From CAG-411 sp045124315 (lineage in GTDB: Bacteria; Bacillota; Clostridia; Lachnospirales; Lachnospiraceae): a stretch of DNA of 53,996 nucleotides. Below the pieces are notes generated by a model. The model had not been told where the DNA came from and made no database searches. It saw only the letters and a program-made list of their open reading frames with translations. A program made the translations under genes and the position numbers. The stretch spans positions 1 to 53,996 of the forward strand of contig JBGVLO010000144.1 in assembly GCA_045124315.1 (NCBI GenBank), written 5' to 3'. Below, in pieces: positions 51,813 through 53,996 of this stretch. Each line of letters opens with the position of its first letter. The first letter of the stretch is position 1.

Positions 51813-52718
51813 ATGCCAATTAAAGTGCAGAATAATCTTCCTGCAAAGAAGGTGTTGGAGGATGAGAATATTTTTATTATGGATGAGAACCGGGCGATCA
51901 GTCAGGAAATCCGTCCATTGCAGATTGCAATTTTGAATTTGATGCCATTGAAGGAGGCTACGGAAGTACAATTACTAAGATGCTTATCGAATACACCATT
52001 GCAGGTGGATGTGACATTTTTAACGACGGCCAGCTACGTGGGAAAGAATACAGCGGCTAGCCATTTGGATAAGTTTTATCAGACATTTGAGGATGTAAAG
52101 GATCAGAAGTTTGATGGTTTAGTAATTACCGGAGCACCTGTGGAACAGATGGAATTTGAAGAGGTAGTTTACTGGGATGAGTTGACGAGGATCATGGAGT
52201 GGTCAAAGCAAGCAGTGACTTCGACTTTGCATATATGCTGGGGGGCACAGGCAGGGTTGTATTACCATTATGGTCTGAAAAAGCAGTTGCTACCGGAGAA
52301 AGTTTTTGGTATTTTCGAGCATAAGGTGGAACATAGAAATAACTCCTTGTTGCGAGGATTTGACGACGTTTTTTGGGCACCGCATTCCCGATATACTGAT
52401 GTTTCTATGGATGAAATTCGTGCACATAAATCTTTACAAGTATTGGCTGCGTCTGAAGAAGTGGGGGTTTTTTTGGTCATGGCGGAAGAGGGAAAGCAAA
52501 TTTTTGTGTTGGGGCATCTAGAGTATGATCAGTTAACCTTGGATGAGGAATATAAAAGGGATTTAGGAAAAGGTTTGGAAATTTCTGTGCCTAAAAATTA
52601 TTATCCAAAGGATGATCCAAACCAGAGTCCATTGGTAAGGTGGCGTTCCCATGCCAATGCGTTTTATACAAACTGGTTGAATTATTTTGTGTACCAGGTT
52701 ACTCCATATGACTTATAA
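51813..52718 (+). CDS. metA: Homoserine O-acyltransferase, MetA family (probable acetyltransferase)
   Basis: MetA activates L-homoserine at its hydroxyl as the first step to methionine. The 301-residue protein has the nucleophile Cys142 in LHICWGAQAGLYYHYG and ITGAPVEQMEFEEV with Glu at position 111. In this family Glu111 goes with acetyl-CoA use and Gly111 with succinyl-CoA, so the product is probably O-acetylhomoserine. The active-site His/Glu are in FVLGHLEYD. The ATG at 51813 has GGTGAG upstream. No SAM riboswitch or T-box is evident in the 59-bp leader. Confidence 0.96.
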   Translation: MPIKVQNNLPAKKVLEDENIFIMDENRAISQEIRPLQIAILNLMPLKEATEVQLLRCLSNTPLQVDVTFLTTASYVGKNTAASHLDKFYQTFEDVKDQKFDGLVITGAPVEQMEFEEVVYWDELTRIMEWSKQAVTSTLHICWGAQAGLYYHYGLKKQLLPEKVFGIFEHKVEHRNNSLLRGFDDVFWAPHSRYTDVSMDEIRAHKSLQVLAASEEVGVFLVMAEEGKQIFVLGHLEYDQLTLDEEYKRDLGKGLEISVPKNYYPKDDPNQSPLVRWRSHANAFYTNWLNYFVYQVTPYDL

Positions 52719-52766
52719 GAGTTTCTGGTAATAACTGGATTGTTTATATTAGGAGGAGGGATTAGA

Positions 52767-53831
52767 ATGGTTCATGGAGCAGCAGAGAAGATCTTGAGTA
52801 TTACAGAATACATTAAGGAGAATATGTATTTGTCTGCGGTGATTGTCTGTGTAATAATCATTTTTTTGCTGATTATCGCCTTTCTTTCCATGAGGGGGCG
52901 ATTGAAAAAGCAAGAAGTAAAGTTGAAAGATTTAAAAATTCAGGAAGAAAAGTATCGAGTGTTGGCAGAGTTGTCAAATGATATTATCTTTGACTATGAT
53001 ATTTATGCAGATCAGATGATGTACTCAGAAAAATATGAAGAGAATTTTGGAAGAAAGCCTACTATTGAGCGTTTTGCAGAGCTAAAGGAGGAAGCGCAGT
53101 ATATCTATAAAGAAGATGTATTTTCTTTCGAGAATTTTTGTAAGCTTTTAGGTGGAGAAAAACAAAAAATAGAAGTGGAATATCGAATGAAACGTCCATC
53201 CGGGGATTATGTATGGTGTTATGTATTAGGACGAGTTGTTTACTCAAATAATAAACCCATGCGAGTAGTTGGAAAGCTTTCTAATATAGATATTCAGAAG
53301 AGAGAAGTAGAAAAATTGCAGTTCAAGGCTGAGATGGATGCTATGACGAAGGTTTATAATAAGGCAGCTACCAAAGAGCGTATCAATAATTTTATCAATA
53401 ATAGCAGGAAGCAGGACAAACATGCATTGTTGATTGTAGATATGGATAATTTTAAAAAGATTAATGATACTTTTGGACATTTAAAGGGGGATGAAGTGCT
53501 GAAAGACGGAGTGTCTCATCTAAAGAAAATGTTCCGAGGCGATGATATCATTGGTCGAATTGGTGGAGACGAATTTGTTGTGTTCATGAGCAATGTTACT
53601 TCCAGAGAAGATATTGTGAACAAGGCAAAGAGTATTGGAAAGTCATTTTATAAGACCTATAGCGAGGATGGAATAGAAGTAACTGTATCTGCTAGTATTG
53701 GTATTTCCATTTACCCGATGGATGGAGCGGATTATGAAGAGTTACTAGATAAGTCCGATAAAGCTTTGTATGAAGTTAAGCGAAACAACAAAAATGGATT
53801 TTGCTTCTATCATGAGGATAGAAAAAGATAA
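52767..53831 (+). CDS. Membrane-anchored PAS-GGDEF diguanylate cyclase
   Basis: The 354-residue protein has one membrane helix (about 23-42), a PAS/PAC domain (about 60-185: DYVWCYVLGRVVYS) and a complete GGDEF domain (about 190-350) with MDNFKKINDTFGHLKGDEVL and RIGGDEFVVF. It should make cyclic di-GMP. The ATG at 52767 has AGGAGGAGG upstream. The PAS part resembles that of the hybrid kinase at 1148, but here the NDxxGHxxGD site is intact. Confidence 0.94.
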   Translation: MVHGAAEKILSITEYIKENMYLSAVIVCVIIIFLLIIAFLSMRGRLKKQEVKLKDLKIQEEKYRVLAELSNDIIFDYDIYADQMMYSEKYEENFGRKPTIERFAELKEEAQYIYKEDVFSFENFCKLLGGEKQKIEVEYRMKRPSGDYVWCYVLGRVVYSNNKPMRVVGKLSNIDIQKREVEKLQFKAEMDAMTKVYNKAATKERINNFINNSRKQDKHALLIVDMDNFKKINDTFGHLKGDEVLKDGVSHLKKMFRGDDIIGRIGGDEFVVFMSNVTSREDIVNKAKSIGKSFYKTYSEDGIEVTVSASIGISIYPMDGADYEELLDKSDKALYEVKRNNKNGFCFYHEDRKR

Positions 53832-53856
53832 AGTAAAAAAACCTGACAGTACTTTG

Positions 53857-53901
53857 AATATAAGGTAAATAGTATAATCAATATATTCTAAACCTTATAT
53901 T
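53857..53901. repeat. Inverted repeat near the right edge
   Basis: AATATAAGGT (53857-53866) is repeated in inverse as ACCTTATATT (53892-53901). It lies 26 bp after the cyclase gene in very AT-rich DNA. Confidence 0.45.
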
Positions 53902-53911
53902 TACAGTCAAT

Positions 53912-53937
53912 AAGTTTGATTATATATAATCAAACTT
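53912..53937. repeat. Perfect 26-bp palindrome near the right edge
   Basis: AAGTTTGATTATA is followed directly by its complement. A third partial copy, TAATCAAACTT, follows at 53940-53950. The spacing suggests an operator or a loop-free cruciform. The gene it would serve lies beyond the window. Confidence 0.55.
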
Positions 53938-53996
53938 TATAATCAAACTTAAAGGGCATTTATATCTATTCAGAATATAAATACTCTTTCATCGCA

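Overview
This is about 54 kb of low-GC chromosomal DNA from a Gram-positive, anaerobic, probably spore-forming and motile Clostridia, most likely a Lachnospiraceae member. The assignment is inferred from gene content and order: yqfC-yqfD-phoH-HD-ybeY, the B12-type radical SAM pair followed by an RNase E/G homologue, the separate HisZ regulatory subunit with a short HisG, a stand-alone CheV, YhgE/Pip, and proteins with SpoIID, SpoVB and BofC-like features. Almost every gene lies on the + strand; the exceptions are a TetR regulator (23947-24561) and a small membrane protein (29762-30304). The region looks like core chromosome. I saw no phage, insertion sequence, CRISPR array or rRNA.

Layout. 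1-6.3 kb: the end of a PLP aminotransferase, a large hybrid sensor kinase with a GGDEF domain, a metallophosphoesterase, and a membrane protein that looks like a degenerate site-2 protease. 6.4-9.9 kb: scpA-scpB (chromosome condensation) followed by a STAND-type NTPase with a TPR-like tail. 10-16.5 kb: rpsU, then a compact, overlapping sporulation and RNA-maturation operon (yqfC, yqfD, phoH, a short PgpH-like HD protein, ybeY) and a MurJ/SpoVB-type flippase. 16.6-23.8 kb: a BofC-like protein, two flavoproteins, proB, a YnzC-like protein, 5-formyl-THF cyclo-ligase and miaB. 23.9-30.3 kb: the divergent tetR/yhgE pair, a DUF5050-like repeat protein and a small membrane protein. 30.9-37 kb: a radical SAM pair, RNase G-like protein and a secreted cell-wall amidase. 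37-40 kb: cheV and an acidic zinc-ribbon membrane protein. 40.2-46.2 kb: histidine biosynthesis in two blocks (hisHF and hisZGD) with ung between them. 46.3-54 kb: a SpoIID/LytB protein, tRNA-Arg(CCG), a small membrane-anchored protein, an RluF-like pseudouridine synthase, ligA, metA and a PAS-GGDEF diguanylate cyclase.

The most unusual non-coding signal is a family of modular intergenic elements of about 130-160 bp. Full copies are at 6297-6431, 17247-17382 (inverted), 30484-30641 and 42532-42662. Solo end-hairpins are at 16598-16621 and 17465-17496, and a divergent candidate is at 30657-30830. Copies share end motifs related to GTAACAGTTCAG, a short linker, and two or three strong hairpins. 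Between copies, the stems change on both arms together, so pairing is kept while sequence is not. No transposase or coding frame accompanies them. They behave like structured, dispersed repeats selected as single-stranded DNA or RNA, and are my best candidate for something undescribed here.

Other points of note are the loss of one metal-binding His in the protease-like protein upstream of scpA, a shortened PgpH-like protein with HD changed to HE, an RNase G homologue without the usual zinc-link cysteines, a MetA carrying the Glu111 associated with acetyl-CoA use, and a clear palindromic operator candidate between tetR and yhgE.
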